64,000 nucleotides of DNA, from contig NZ_FNUK01000005.1 in the NCBI RefSeq assembly GCF_900108045.1, forward strand, positions 1 to 64,000, written 5' to 3'. The notes under the pieces were generated by a model that ran no database searches, was not told the DNA's origin, and worked only from the letters and a program-made list of their open reading frames with translations. Origin of the DNA: Caloramator fervidus (GTDB lineage: Bacteria; Bacillota; Clostridia; Clostridiales; Caloramatoraceae). Below, one piece after another: positions 1 through 7,637 of this stretch (positions within the stretch are counted from its first letter, which is position 1; every line of letters begins with the position of its first letter). Position numbers and translations under genes: made by a program.

Positions 1-179
<179 letters not shown>

Positions 180-251
180 AAATCCTAACTCCTATTTATA
201 TGCTGGTCGCTTCGCCACTGTTCAGTTTTCAAAGGTCAAACAGCATTACTT

Positions 252-280
252 ATATTATCATGCTACTCTTACTTTGTCAA
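252..280 (-). promoter_or_regulatory. rRNA operon promoter (sigma-A)
   Basis: On the minus strand a perfect -35 TTGACA (280-275) is separated by 17 bases from a -10 TAATAT (257-252). The start would fall near 245. The leader between it and the 16S gene contains TTGAAAACTGAACAG (about 231-217), a motif common in rRNA leaders and spacers of Firmicutes. The remaining upstream stretch, 281-480, is AT-rich and holds no gene I can support. Confidence 0.8.
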
Positions 281-484
281 TACCTTTTTTTCGTCGCCTC
301 GCAACGACAGTGTATATATTAGCATGGATAATACATTCTAATTTAATAATTAAATCTTATTTTTCATGTTTATATTTATTTTTCTTATTATATCTTTTTA
401 TTTCTCTTTATTTCTTATACTGACACGCTGGGTTGTGTGGACTTATATACCTTGTTTTAAACCACCTTTTGCTTAATAAGTTTT

Positions 485-531
485 AAATCTAAACTTTAAA
501 GGACTATCCTTTTAGGATAGTCCTTTAAAGT
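485..531 (-). terminator. Rho-independent terminator after the 223-residue surface-type protein
   Basis: An 18-bp perfect stem (493-510 with 514-531) has a 3-base loop and is followed on the minus strand by a T-rich stretch. The stop codon of the upstream gene (514-512) lies at the loop, so the ascending arm is made of its last codons. It insulates the gene from the rRNA operon. Confidence 0.8.
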
Positions 532-1183
532 CCTGCAGCTTGAACTGTAAAACCATTTCCATTTTAATAACTTTAGTTAAAACATCTGATACGGATTGAT
601 TTATTTGTAACAAATCTTCGATTGTAACATTTTCTTTTTCTAATACCGCTTGTATTTTTTCAGCCTCTGCATTGATTACATGGGCTAAGCCGGCTTCTTG
701 AAGTGCTATTGTTTCAAGCAAACTAAAAGAAGTTTTTACTTCTTTACAAGATGGGCCACATAAGGCATCTTTCTTTTTTTGTGCAGTAGTTGGTCCACCC
801 TTTACTGCCACATCAACGGCAGTTGCTTCATAAATTCCTTTTAAAGTTATACAATAAGTTACAGGGCTTTCCTTATCCTCTACACCTATCTCAAACTTTA
901 TTCCATAAACTCCATCATATTCTCCAATCTCATAACCAATGTTCTTTACAAGTTCAACTCCATTTCTTTTAACAGAAATCAATTTTTCTTCAAGTAGCTC
1001 TTTACATTCCTTAAATACACCTAAATCCCAATGGCTTAATCCGGGATTACCTATAACTGTAACATCATAACACCAAGTAGAATTCCCATTTTCCACTGTA
1101 ACTCCTTTAAACTCAATTATATAAGTTGCAGTTGGGTTGTTAAAAGGAACTGCAAAAGTAACCGTTTTAGGGCAAAATGCCAT
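512..1183 (-). CDS. Probable spore/cell-surface protein with C-terminal two-helix module
   Basis: The protein has 223 residues. I start it at ATG 1183 (MAFCPKT...) because GGTGA lies five bases upstream; the longer ORF has no such site. Residues ~5-145 look like a beta-rich domain ending in CGPSC (142-146). Related domains occur in many uncharacterised secreted or spore-surface proteins, so the placement is by general resemblance only. Residues ~154-218 form a helical module ([14 protein letters not shown]...[12 protein letters not shown]) that is nearly repeated in the next gene, with about 50 of 64 positions identical. I recall this module from proteins of spore-forming Firmicutes, sometimes beside collagen-like repeats. 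There is no signal peptide, which fits assembly from inside the mother cell. Function unknown; spore-coat or exosporium role is an inference. Confidence 0.7.
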   Translation of the reverse strand: MAFCPKTVTFAVPFNNPTATYIIEFKGVTVENGNSTWCYDVTVIGNPGLSHWDLGVFKECKELLEEKLISVKRNGVELVKNIGYEIGEYDGVYGIKFEIGVEDKESPVTYCITLKGIYEATAVDVAVKGGPTTAQKKKDALCGPSCKEVKTSFSLLETIALQEAGLAHVINAEAEKIQAVLEKENVTIEDLLQINQSVSDVLTKVIKMEMVLQFKLQDFKGLS

Positions 1184-1204
1184 AAAAATCACCATCAAAA
1201 TCTT

Positions 1205-1234
1205 AATACAACAAGGAAGTATCCTTGTTGTATT
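1205..1234 (-). terminator. Hairpin between the two paralogous surface-type genes
   Basis: A 13-bp perfect stem (1205-1217 with 1222-1234) has a 4-base loop and only a short T run (TTTT) after it on the minus strand. It may be a weak terminator or an attenuator that lowers expression of the downstream paralog. Confidence 0.55.
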
Positions 1235-1241
1235 CAGCTAA

Positions 1242-1523
1242 TTATTGAGCTTGCGGAGTTGTCGGAGTAATTTTACTAACTTCTTCTAACTTAAACTCTA
1301 GCATCATTTCCATTTTAATAACTTTAGTTAAAACATCAGACACAGATTGGTTAACTTTTAATAGTTCATCAATGGTTACACCTTCTTTTCTTACTGCAGC
1401 TTGTATTTTTTCACCTTCTGCATTAATTATATGAGCTAAACCTGCTTCTTGAAGTGCTATTGTTTCAAGTAGATCTGAAATAGCTTGCTCTTGTGAAACC
1501 GGAGTAATTGTTGGCATTGACAT
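1242..1523 (-). CDS. Small helical protein, paralog of the adjacent surface-type protein
   Basis: The protein has 93 residues and begins at ATG 1523, seven bases after an AGGGGG ribosome site. Residues ~18-81 are the same helical module as the C-terminus of the downstream gene (about 50 of 64 identical), with an N-terminal Thr/Pro/Gln-rich tail and a C-terminal TPTTPQAQ tail. It therefore looks like a stand-alone copy of the module. It has no membrane segment, signal peptide or cysteine. The two genes probably arose by duplication and are co-oriented 58 bases apart. The module pattern is known from spore formers, but its function is not established to my knowledge. Confidence 0.7.
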   Translation of the reverse strand: MSMPTITPVSQEQAISDLLETIALQEAGLAHIINAEGEKIQAAVRKEGVTIDELLKVNQSVSDVLTKVIKMEMMLEFKLEEVSKITPTTPQAQ

Positions 1524-1601
1524 ACCTAATCCCCCTTTTTAAAACTTTTCTAATATCATAGTATTATATTTGCATAAAAGTGTTCCTTATTATTGTAATT
1601 T

Positions 1602-1629
1602 AAAAAAAGGGTAAGCCTTTGCTTACCCT
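1602..1629 (-). terminator. Terminator of the nine-gene ynj-like unit
   Basis: The stem AGGGTAAGC/GCTTACCCT (1608-1616 with 1621-1629) has a 4-base loop and is followed on the minus strand by seven T (1608-1602). The stop codon of the phosphatidyltransferase gene (1625-1623) lies inside the stem. This marks the downstream end of the unit that starts at the promoter near 10592. Confidence 0.85.
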
Positions 1630-2210
1630 AAATGATTATAAGCCTCTATGAACCTTTGAATTGCTGTAAACAATATCATAATTGCAAAAATAAAGGATAT
1701 TATATCAACATAATTTGATATCAAAATCATTATCGTAAACATAATAAACCCCTCTGTTCTTTCCATAAGCCCAGCTTGATAATAAAAAGTTTTTTCACTT
1801 TTTTTATTAGATACAGCACCAACTGTTAAAAATATAGTCATAGATAATATTATGCTACAGGATAAAACAATAAAAGATATAGGATACCTAGAATATTTTA
1901 ATGCTAGTGCTACTATTAAAGAAATTTCAACCAAACGGTCAAAAGTAATATCCATTACTGTTCCAAAAGGAGAAGACAACTTTGTTTTTCTTGCCAAAGT
2001 TCCATCCACTGCATCCAAAAGACCAGATAACCAAAGAAACAAAACTACAATAAATTTAGATACATTTAACATTATAAGCAAAGATGGAACTAAACCAACA
2101 ATTAGAGCTAGTATAGTAACATGATTTGGGGTTAAATTAAGTTTTATAAAAAGGTCAGCAACCTTTTCAAAAATAGGCTGTATAAACCTTCTAGCCCTTG
2201 TATCAAGCAT
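1623..2210 (-). CDS. CDP-alcohol phosphatidyltransferase family protein (YnjF-like)
   Basis: This integral membrane enzyme has 195 residues and joins a CDP-linked lipid to an alcohol. The start is ATG 2210 (MLDTRARRF...), seven bases after a clear AGGAGG; the longer ORF overlapping the ATPase gene is rejected. The family signature DxxDGxxARx8Gx3Dx3D is complete in DAVDGTLARKTKLSSPFG...D...D (roughly residues 66-92), so metal binding and catalysis should be intact. About five to six hydrophobic segments follow. It is the last gene of the nine-gene unit. In E. coli the comparable position beside an ynjBCD-type transporter is held by YnjF, also of this family. The acceptor alcohol cannot be told from sequence; PgsA or an archaetidyl/inositol-type role cannot be excluded, but the context argues for a dedicated function. 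Confidence 0.85.
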   Translation of the reverse strand: MLDTRARRFIQPIFEKVADLFIKLNLTPNHVTILALIVGLVPSLLIMLNVSKFIVVLFLWLSGLLDAVDGTLARKTKLSSPFGTVMDITFDRLVEISLIVALALKYSRYPISFIVLSCSIILSMTIFLTVGAVSNKKSEKTFYYQAGLMERTEGFIMFTIMILISNYVDIISFIFAIMILFTAIQRFIEAYNHLG

Positions 2211-2220
2211 AATATTCCTC

Positions 2221-3234
2221 CTAATAATAAAAATAAACTGCTTCATTAAAATTTAAATAAATGCTTACATTATTTCCTATATCCAAATTTTTTTGAAAAG
2301 TAGAACAAATTATTGTTTGTCCATTTACATCAATTAAATAATTTACTTTGTCTCCACAATATACTTTTTTTACAATAATCCCTTTTATATTTCCTTTTTC
2401 AGTCAATATTATCTGTTCTGGCCTAAACATAAATATTATATTTGAATCATTATAAATGTTTACTTTAAACTCCCCTATATTTGAAATAAAAATTCCATTT
2501 ACTACTTTTCCTTTAAAATAATTTACCGGTCCAAAAAATTCAGCAACTTCCATTGATACTGGTTTTTCATATATATTCATTGGAGTATCAAATTGTTTTA
2601 TTTCACCATCAATTAATAAAGCTATTTTATCAGCCATCAAAAGCGCTTCTTCTTTATCATGAGTAACCATTATTGTAGTAATATTTAACTTTTTTTGAAG
2701 TTTCTTAACAAATTCCTGAAGGTTTTTTCTTAAAACTATATCTAATTTTGAAAAAGGTTCATCTAATAACAAAACCTTTGGCTCTACAGCTAAAGCCCTT
2801 GCTATAGCAACTCTTTGCATTTGTCCTCCTGATAATTCATTAGGATATTTATTTTCATGTCCCTTTAAATCCATAAGATCAATAAGTTCCCTTACCTTTT
2901 TATCTATAATACGTTTATCAACCTTCCTCATTTTTAATCCAAAAGCAATATTAGAATAAACCGTCATATGTGGAAATAACAATAAATTTTGATCAACCAG
3001 CACAGCATTTCTTTTTTCTATTGGAATATCATTTATCAGATCTTCATCAAAGTAAACTTGTCCCTTATCAAAGGATATAATACCAGCTATACCATGAAGA
3101 AGCGTAGTTTTCCCTGAACCACTTGGCCCAAGCAATACAATTAATTCACCTTCATTAATTGTAAGATTTATATCTTTTAAAATCTTTTTGTTTCCATATG
3201 ATTTACTTATATCAATTAACCTTATATTTGCCAT
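2221..3234 (-). CDS. ABC importer ATP-binding protein (YnjD/PotA-like)
   Basis: The protein has 337 residues. The nucleotide-binding domain has Walker A GPSGSGKTT (~36-44), signature LSGGQMQRVAIARAL (~133-147) and Walker B VLLLDEPFSKLD (~153-164), plus the H-loop in TTIMVTHDKEEAL. A C-terminal ~100-residue region resembles the TOBE/regulatory domain of the spermidine/iron/thiamine-type importers. It should power the two permeases encoded just upstream (gap 15 bases). The downstream phosphatidyltransferase starts 10 bases past its stop. Substrate specificity is set by the YnjB-type binding protein, not by this subunit. Confidence 0.9.
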   Translation of the reverse strand: MANIRLIDISKSYGNKKILKDINLTINEGELIVLLGPSGSGKTTLLHGIAGIISFDKGQVYFDEDLINDIPIEKRNAVLVDQNLLLFPHMTVYSNIAFGLKMRKVDKRIIDKKVRELIDLMDLKGHENKYPNELSGGQMQRVAIARALAVEPKVLLLDEPFSKLDIVLRKNLQEFVKKLQKKLNITTIMVTHDKEEALLMADKIALLIDGEIKQFDTPMNIYEKPVSMEVAEFFGPVNYFKGKVVNGIFISNIGEFKVNIYNDSNIIFMFRPEQIILTEKGNIKGIIVKKVYCGDKVNYLIDVNGQTIICSTFQKNLDIGNNVSIYLNFNEAVYFYY

Positions 3235-3249
3235 AATTCACCACTCTAC

Positions 3250-4038
3250 CTAGACAAAATATTTGCTGCTATTTTTATAAATGTTACCTACTAATTTTTC
3301 GGAAATATAAAGAACTATTCCAATATTTATAACAAAAATTACACTTAAAGCCGATGCCATTGTTCTATCTCCAGATTCTATAAATGGAAATAAAACCATT
3401 GAATATGTTACTATTTTACCTCCTCCAATTAAAAAAGTTATAAAATACTGAGTAAAAGATGAAATATATATTATACTACCAGCAACAATCAATCCAGGCA
3501 TTATCATTGGTAACGTAATGTATCTTAAAACTTGAAGCTTAGATGCTCCTAAAGTTCTTGCTTGAAATTCCATTTTATTACCATTTAATTCAAATACATT
3601 TAGCAATATTTTAACTCCATATGGTATTCCTGGAATAACATGAATTAATATTACGCCCAAATAAGTATTTGCAATACCTAAACGTATAAAAGATAAGTGT
3701 ATTCCCATAGCTACCGAAAGAATTGGAACAATTAAAGGAAGAAGTAATAAAACTTTTACCAAGGATTTACCTTTAAAATCATAAAAAGCTAATGCTTTTG
3801 CAGCTGGTAAGCTAATCAGCAATGTAAAAAATGTTACAATTGCAGAAAGCAAAATACTATTTATTAAAATTCTAAATATCTTTGTGGAAGGTTCAAAAAT
3901 ATACAAAAATGCCCTAAAACTTATATCTTGAGGCAATATATAAGGCCATGGCCAAGAATTTACTATACTCCATAAAAACATTATTAAAAGAGGTAAAATT
4001 AATACCAAAATAATAAAATTTTTTAAAAAACCCTTCAT
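3250..4038 (-). CDS. ABC importer permease (C-terminal half of YnjC equivalent)
   Basis: This inner-membrane protein has 262 residues and about six hydrophobic segments. It carries the EAA-type loop (ARTLGASKLQVLRYITLPMIMPGL, around residues 160-183) that docks onto the ATPase. It belongs to the BPD_transp_1 family. E. coli YnjC is a single ~500-residue permease, so here its two halves appear as separate genes. It lies between the partner permease (19-base gap) and the ATPase. Confidence 0.88.
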   Translation of the reverse strand: MKGFLKNFIILVLILPLLIMFLWSIVNSWPWPYILPQDISFRAFLYIFEPSTKIFRILINSILLSAIVTFFTLLISLPAAKALAFYDFKGKSLVKVLLLLPLIVPILSVAMGIHLSFIRLGIANTYLGVILIHVIPGIPYGVKILLNVFELNGNKMEFQARTLGASKLQVLRYITLPMIMPGLIVAGSIIYISSFTQYFITFLIGGGKIVTYSMVLFPFIESGDRTMASALSVIFVINIGIVLYISEKLVGNIYKNSSKYFV

Positions 4039-4057
4039 ACTTTAACTCTTTCACCCA

Positions 4058-4930
4058 CTATATTTTATATTTTTTAATAAGCTGAAAAACCAAAACATAT
4101 AAAACTACCATAATTAAAGAATAAAAAGTAATGCACATATTGATTACCATACCGTATGGTCGTTCAAATAAATCAATACTTTTATAGTATATATATGCCA
4201 AAACTGGCAATGCCTTTGGATTAGACGGTCCTAAAAGATAAGGAATTTCAAATGCCCCAAAAGAAAAAGCAAAAATTATTATAAAACCTGAAAGTATTGT
4301 AGGCAGAGCCAATGGTAATAAAACATACCAAAATACCTGAAAAGAATTTGCCCCTAAATTTAAAGCTACCTTCGAATAGCTATCATTTATCTTTTTTAAA
4401 ATATCATAAGTAATCAAAGTAATAAAAGGAGCCCCTTTCCATATATATGCTAATATAACTCCTATTCCCTTTGAATCAAATACTAAAGGATAAAACTCTG
4501 TCATATTATGAATAAATCCTAATCTATATAATATTCTTGCTATCCATCCACTTTGAGAAAATAATACAAAAACTAAAAGAGCCGCAACAGTATGCGGAAC
4601 TATAATTGGAATTTTATAAACATTATAAAATCCCAGATCTTTTTTTGAATTAGCTAATAAAAAATATGCTAATAAAACTCCTACAACAACTGCTAAAAAT
4701 GATGAAACAAAAGATGTATATAAACTAAACTTTAAAGATGAAAAAAAATTAGGATCCTTAAAAATATATTTATAATACTTTAATGTAAAAGTTTTAAGAC
4801 CTATAGCAGGAAAATATCCAAGGCTTTGTAAAGCCCCGAATATTATTCCTGCTATGAATATAAAAACTATAAGCAATAAAACTGGAAGTAATAATATATA
4901 AGGCATAAAGTATTTAATTATTCTTCCCAT
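4058..4930 (-). CDS. ABC importer permease (N-terminal half of YnjC equivalent)
   Basis: This BPD_transp_1-type permease has 290 residues, about six membrane segments and the EAA loop (ALNLGANSFQVFWYVLLPLALP, around residues 184-205). Its start overlaps the end of the binding-protein gene by 17 bases, which suggests translational coupling. With the next permease it should form the heterodimeric channel of the importer. Confidence 0.88.
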   Translation of the reverse strand: MGRIIKYFMPYILLLPVLLLIVFIFIAGIIFGALQSLGYFPAIGLKTFTLKYYKYIFKDPNFFSSLKFSLYTSFVSSFLAVVVGVLLAYFLLANSKKDLGFYNVYKIPIIVPHTVAALLVFVLFSQSGWIARILYRLGFIHNMTEFYPLVFDSKGIGVILAYIWKGAPFITLITYDILKKINDSYSKVALNLGANSFQVFWYVLLPLALPTILSGFIIIFAFSFGAFEIPYLLGPSNPKALPVLAYIYYKSIDLFERPYGMVINMCITFYSLIMVVLYVLVFQLIKKYKI

Positions 4931-6146
4931 TTCCTAATACAACTTCCCTCCATAGGGATTCTATAATAGGAATAAGGTCTGCTCTCATCTCAGGAACACG
5001 ATGCTTTAATAACATATCCTGAGGTATAACCCCTTCCCCTAAATCCACATTTTTAAATAACTCTTTTTCCTTGTCATTTAATAAATCTGGTTCAATTACA
5101 GGCAAATCTCCCCAAACTTCTGGATTATACTTTGATGCTTGAATTTGAGGAGATAATATATGATTTATTACCACTAAAGCACCTGCTTTATTAGGTGCAT
5201 TAAAAGGAATAGCTAAAAAATGAGTATTCCCTATCGTTCCCTTATCAAAAATAAAGGATTTAGCAGTTTTAGGGAAAGAACCTTCTTTAATTTTAGTTAC
5301 AACATGAAAAGGAGTATAATTCATTGTAATATAAACTTCCCCATCTGCAAACATATTATCAAGTTGTGCCAAAGTAGAAGGATATGTTTTACCTTCACGC
5401 CATAAATAAGGCTTTAATTCTAATAAATAATCTAAAGCTGGTTGTATAGTTTTTCTTACTTTTTCTTTATCTGGTTCTAGATTAATAAATTTTTCATACC
5501 CAACTATGTCATATATAATATTTCTTACAAAAGCACTACCCGTAAAATCAGATACATCAGGATAAGTAATTTTTCCTTTATATTTTTTAGCAAGCTCTAA
5601 AAGTTCTAAATGATTCCTAGGTAGATAATCTAGCTTAGCTGTATCCCCTATGAAAACCATTTGAGCTTTTCCATATGGTGCTTCATAACCTTCAATAGGA
5701 TATCCAAAATCATACTTTACATCAGGGGAATTTTTATTTATATACTTATTAAAATTTGGTAGCTTGTCTGTAAAAGGGCCATATAATAAACCTTGTTTTT
5801 TAGCATTATAAAAATTTTCTCCATTAATCCAAACTATATCAATAGTTCCTTTAGTACCTGCTTGCTTTTCATTAAGTAATTTAGGCAAATACTCATCTGG
5901 CAGCATAGGAACTCTTTCTAAAGTTATGTTATACTTTTCCTTAAGCTCTTTAGCAACTACATTATCAAGCCACCTATTTATATTTTCATCTCCACCCCAA
6001 CCATAAAAGGTAACCTTTGTTCCATTAGCTAACTTTAAAATTTCATCCCAAGTTTTATTTGATATATCCTCTTCCACTTTTTTAGAACACCCAATATTAA
6101 AAACCATACTTAAAATTATTAAAAATCCTAATATCCTAAGTTTCAT
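4914..6146 (-). CDS. ABC substrate-binding lipoprotein, YnjB family
   Basis: The protein has 410 residues. An N-terminal lipoprotein signal (hydrophobic core, then NIGC with Cys ~20) predicts anchoring outside the membrane. The mature part has hallmarks I recognise from E. coli YnjB: FYGWGGDENINRW, DIVWINGENF, GLLYGPF and TYPDVSDFTGSAF. This family (COG4134) is distantly related to thiamine, spermidine and iron binders, but the ligand of YnjB is not established as far as I know. The gene overlaps the first permease and lies 11 bases after the TVP38 gene. Its co-location with a rhodanese and Fe-S/flavin proteins makes a sulfur- or selenium-containing ligand a reasonable but unproven guess. Confidence 0.88.
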   Translation of the reverse strand: MKLRILGFLIILSMVFNIGCSKKVEEDISNKTWDEILKLANGTKVTFYGWGGDENINRWLDNVVAKELKEKYNITLERVPMLPDEYLPKLLNEKQAGTKGTIDIVWINGENFYNAKKQGLLYGPFTDKLPNFNKYINKNSPDVKYDFGYPIEGYEAPYGKAQMVFIGDTAKLDYLPRNHLELLELAKKYKGKITYPDVSDFTGSAFVRNIIYDIVGYEKFINLEPDKEKVRKTIQPALDYLLELKPYLWREGKTYPSTLAQLDNMFADGEVYITMNYTPFHVVTKIKEGSFPKTAKSFIFDKGTIGNTHFLAIPFNAPNKAGALVVINHILSPQIQASKYNPEVWGDLPVIEPDLLNDKEKELFKNVDLGEGVIPQDMLLKHRVPEMRADLIPIIESLWREVVLGNGKNN

Positions 6147-6157
6147 ATTACCCTCCT

Positions 6158-6838
6158 TTAGTCCTTTAAAGATTCTAAATCTATTCCCTTCTTTTTTGCA
6201 AATATTTTAGGAATTTGTGATACACCAAACAATATTATACCAGCAACTAGCAATTTAATAAATAAGGATGTTGTTACTCCATTCTTTGCAATTTCACCTG
6301 CCATGTATGCATATACAAAAGCTCCTGGCGCCATAGTAATAAATGAAATAACTGTATAAGTAATAAGATTTATATTAGTAATACCATAGGCATAATTTTG
6401 GATATTATATGGGAAAATAGGAACCAAACGCGTAAGAATCAAGAAATCCCTTCCATTTTTCTCAACACCAGCTTCAATCTTTTTAAAAATTGGATTATCA
6501 CCAAATTTTTCTACAATAAAATCTCTTGCCAAATATCTTGCAACTAAAAAAGCAGCCACAGCACCTATGGTTGAACCAATTAAAGCTAATATTGCACCTA
6601 AAATTGGACCAAATATTATACCTCCTCCAATAGTAACTACACTAGCTGGCAATGAAAAAACTGCTGTTATTATAAACACTAAAATATAAATTATATAACC
6701 CCATGCACCGGCACTTTCTATTAATTGCCTAAACTTATTAAGATCCTTAAGGGTATTAATTAAACCAGTAGAATATATTACATAAAATGTTACTGCTAAT
6801 ACAAAAACCAATATAAAAGTTTTTAACTTTTTATTCAT
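6158..6838 (-). CDS. TVP38/TMEM64 (DedA-like) membrane protein, YdjX/YdjZ-like
   Basis: The protein has 226 residues with an N-terminal membrane segment (~7-25) and three or four more. The core has the SNARE-associated/VTT pattern, with Gly-rich GGGIIFGPILGAILALIGST (~71-90), the VARYLARDF helix and RLVPIFPYNIQNYAYG (~142-157). Members of this superfamily have been linked to lipid scrambling and to metal or selenite uptake, but none of these is shown for this clade. E. coli has two such genes, ydjX and ydjZ, in the same neighbourhood as ynjBCDEF. It lies 14 bases after the CCG protein gene and 11 before the binding-protein gene. Confidence 0.88.
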   Translation of the reverse strand: MNKKLKTFILVFVLAVTFYVIYSTGLINTLKDLNKFRQLIESAGAWGYIIYILVFIITAVFSLPASVVTIGGGIIFGPILGAILALIGSTIGAVAAFLVARYLARDFIVEKFGDNPIFKKIEAGVEKNGRDFLILTRLVPIFPYNIQNYAYGITNINLITYTVISFITMAPGAFVYAYMAGEIAKNGVTTSLFIKLLVAGIILFGVSQIPKIFAKKKGIDLESLKD

Positions 6839-6851
6839 AGTTTTCCCCCCA

Positions 6852-7637
6852 TTATTTTAAAGCATTTTTTATACCCATCTTCGCTTTATAACGGTTAATC
6901 CAAGCCTTAATAGGCGATGCTAAAACATCGCTTGGAGGAAGGTTATTTGAATAAACAACAGGACCCCAGATCAAGTCTAATATATGCCAAGCCTTTGCTC
7001 CACCTTGAAGTATAGATGAACGACATGCTGCACAATAAGTTACAACATATTCACTGTCTAAAGTTTCAACTCTCCTTTTCATAACTTTTTTAGCAACTTC
7101 AGGGTTAGCAGGAACAACCATTCCTCCAAATCCACAACATCTAGTTTTTTCTCTAGAGTACTTTGATTCAATGTATTTATAACCCAACTCTTCCAAAATC
7201 CATCTTATTCCATCTTGAAGTTCCTTCATATATCTTGTAGAACACGAATCATGTATAGTAAATACCACATCACTATTCTTTGCTTTCCCTCTTACCTCTT
7301 GTGGAAGTCCAATTATAGGGAAAATTTCCCAGAGAGAATGAGTAGGAGTAGGGCTTGCTTCATCAAAAGTTACTTTACAGCTTTGACAAGCTACTATCAT
7401 CTCATCTATTTTCAAATCATCTATATCCTTTTGAAGGCTTTGAAATCTTTCCTTAAAAAGCTCATACTGTCCTATAGCTTTTGTAGGTTTACCACAACAC
7501 TTTTGGATAACTGCAAAGTTAGGAAATATAGAGTTTAAATATTCTATAGTTTTTATAACCCCATAGGGGCTATATGATGGTAAACTACATCCTGCCATAA
7601 ATCCATAACATTTATTTTTATCTATCTTTATAGTCAT
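6852..7637 (-). CDS. CCG-domain Fe-S protein (HdrB-like)
   Basis: The protein has 261 residues. I start it at ATG 7637, seven bases after GGAGGG; the longer GTG start would place that ribosome site inside the gene. Two CCG (DUF224) repeats are visible. The first has C-x3-GC, KCCGKP (~residue 47) and ACQSC (~86). The second has HDSC, RCCGFGG (~166) and YCAAC (~201). In heterodisulfide reductase HdrB such repeats bind unusual Fe-S clusters that handle disulfides. It overlaps the stop of the FAD oxidoreductase gene by 20 bases, so the two are probably translationally coupled and may form one electron-transfer complex. It has no membrane segment. Likely role: reduction of a disulfide, persulfide or similar substrate. 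Confidence 0.85.
   Translation of the reverse strand: MTIKIDKNKCYGFMAGCSLPSYSPYGVIKTIEYLNSIFPNFAVIQKCCGKPTKAIGQYELFKERFQSLQKDIDDLKIDEMIVACQSCKVTFDEASPTPTHSLWEIFPIIGLPQEVRGKAKNSDVVFTIHDSCSTRYMKELQDGIRWILEELGYKYIESKYSREKTRCCGFGGMVVPANPEVAKKVMKRRVETLDSEYVVTYCAACRSSILQGGAKAWHILDLIWGPVVYSNNLPPSDVLASPIKAWINRYKAKMGIKNALK

Noticed and set aside
181-480. A small gene or tRNA between the 16S gene and the first protein gene
   Set aside because: No open frame with a ribosome site and no cloverleaf; only the rRNA promoter and AT-rich DNA are seen.
1852-2124. Plus-strand ORF inside the phosphatidyltransferase gene
   Set aside because: It is fully antisense to a gene with an intact catalytic signature, has no ribosome site, and its product has no recognisable features.
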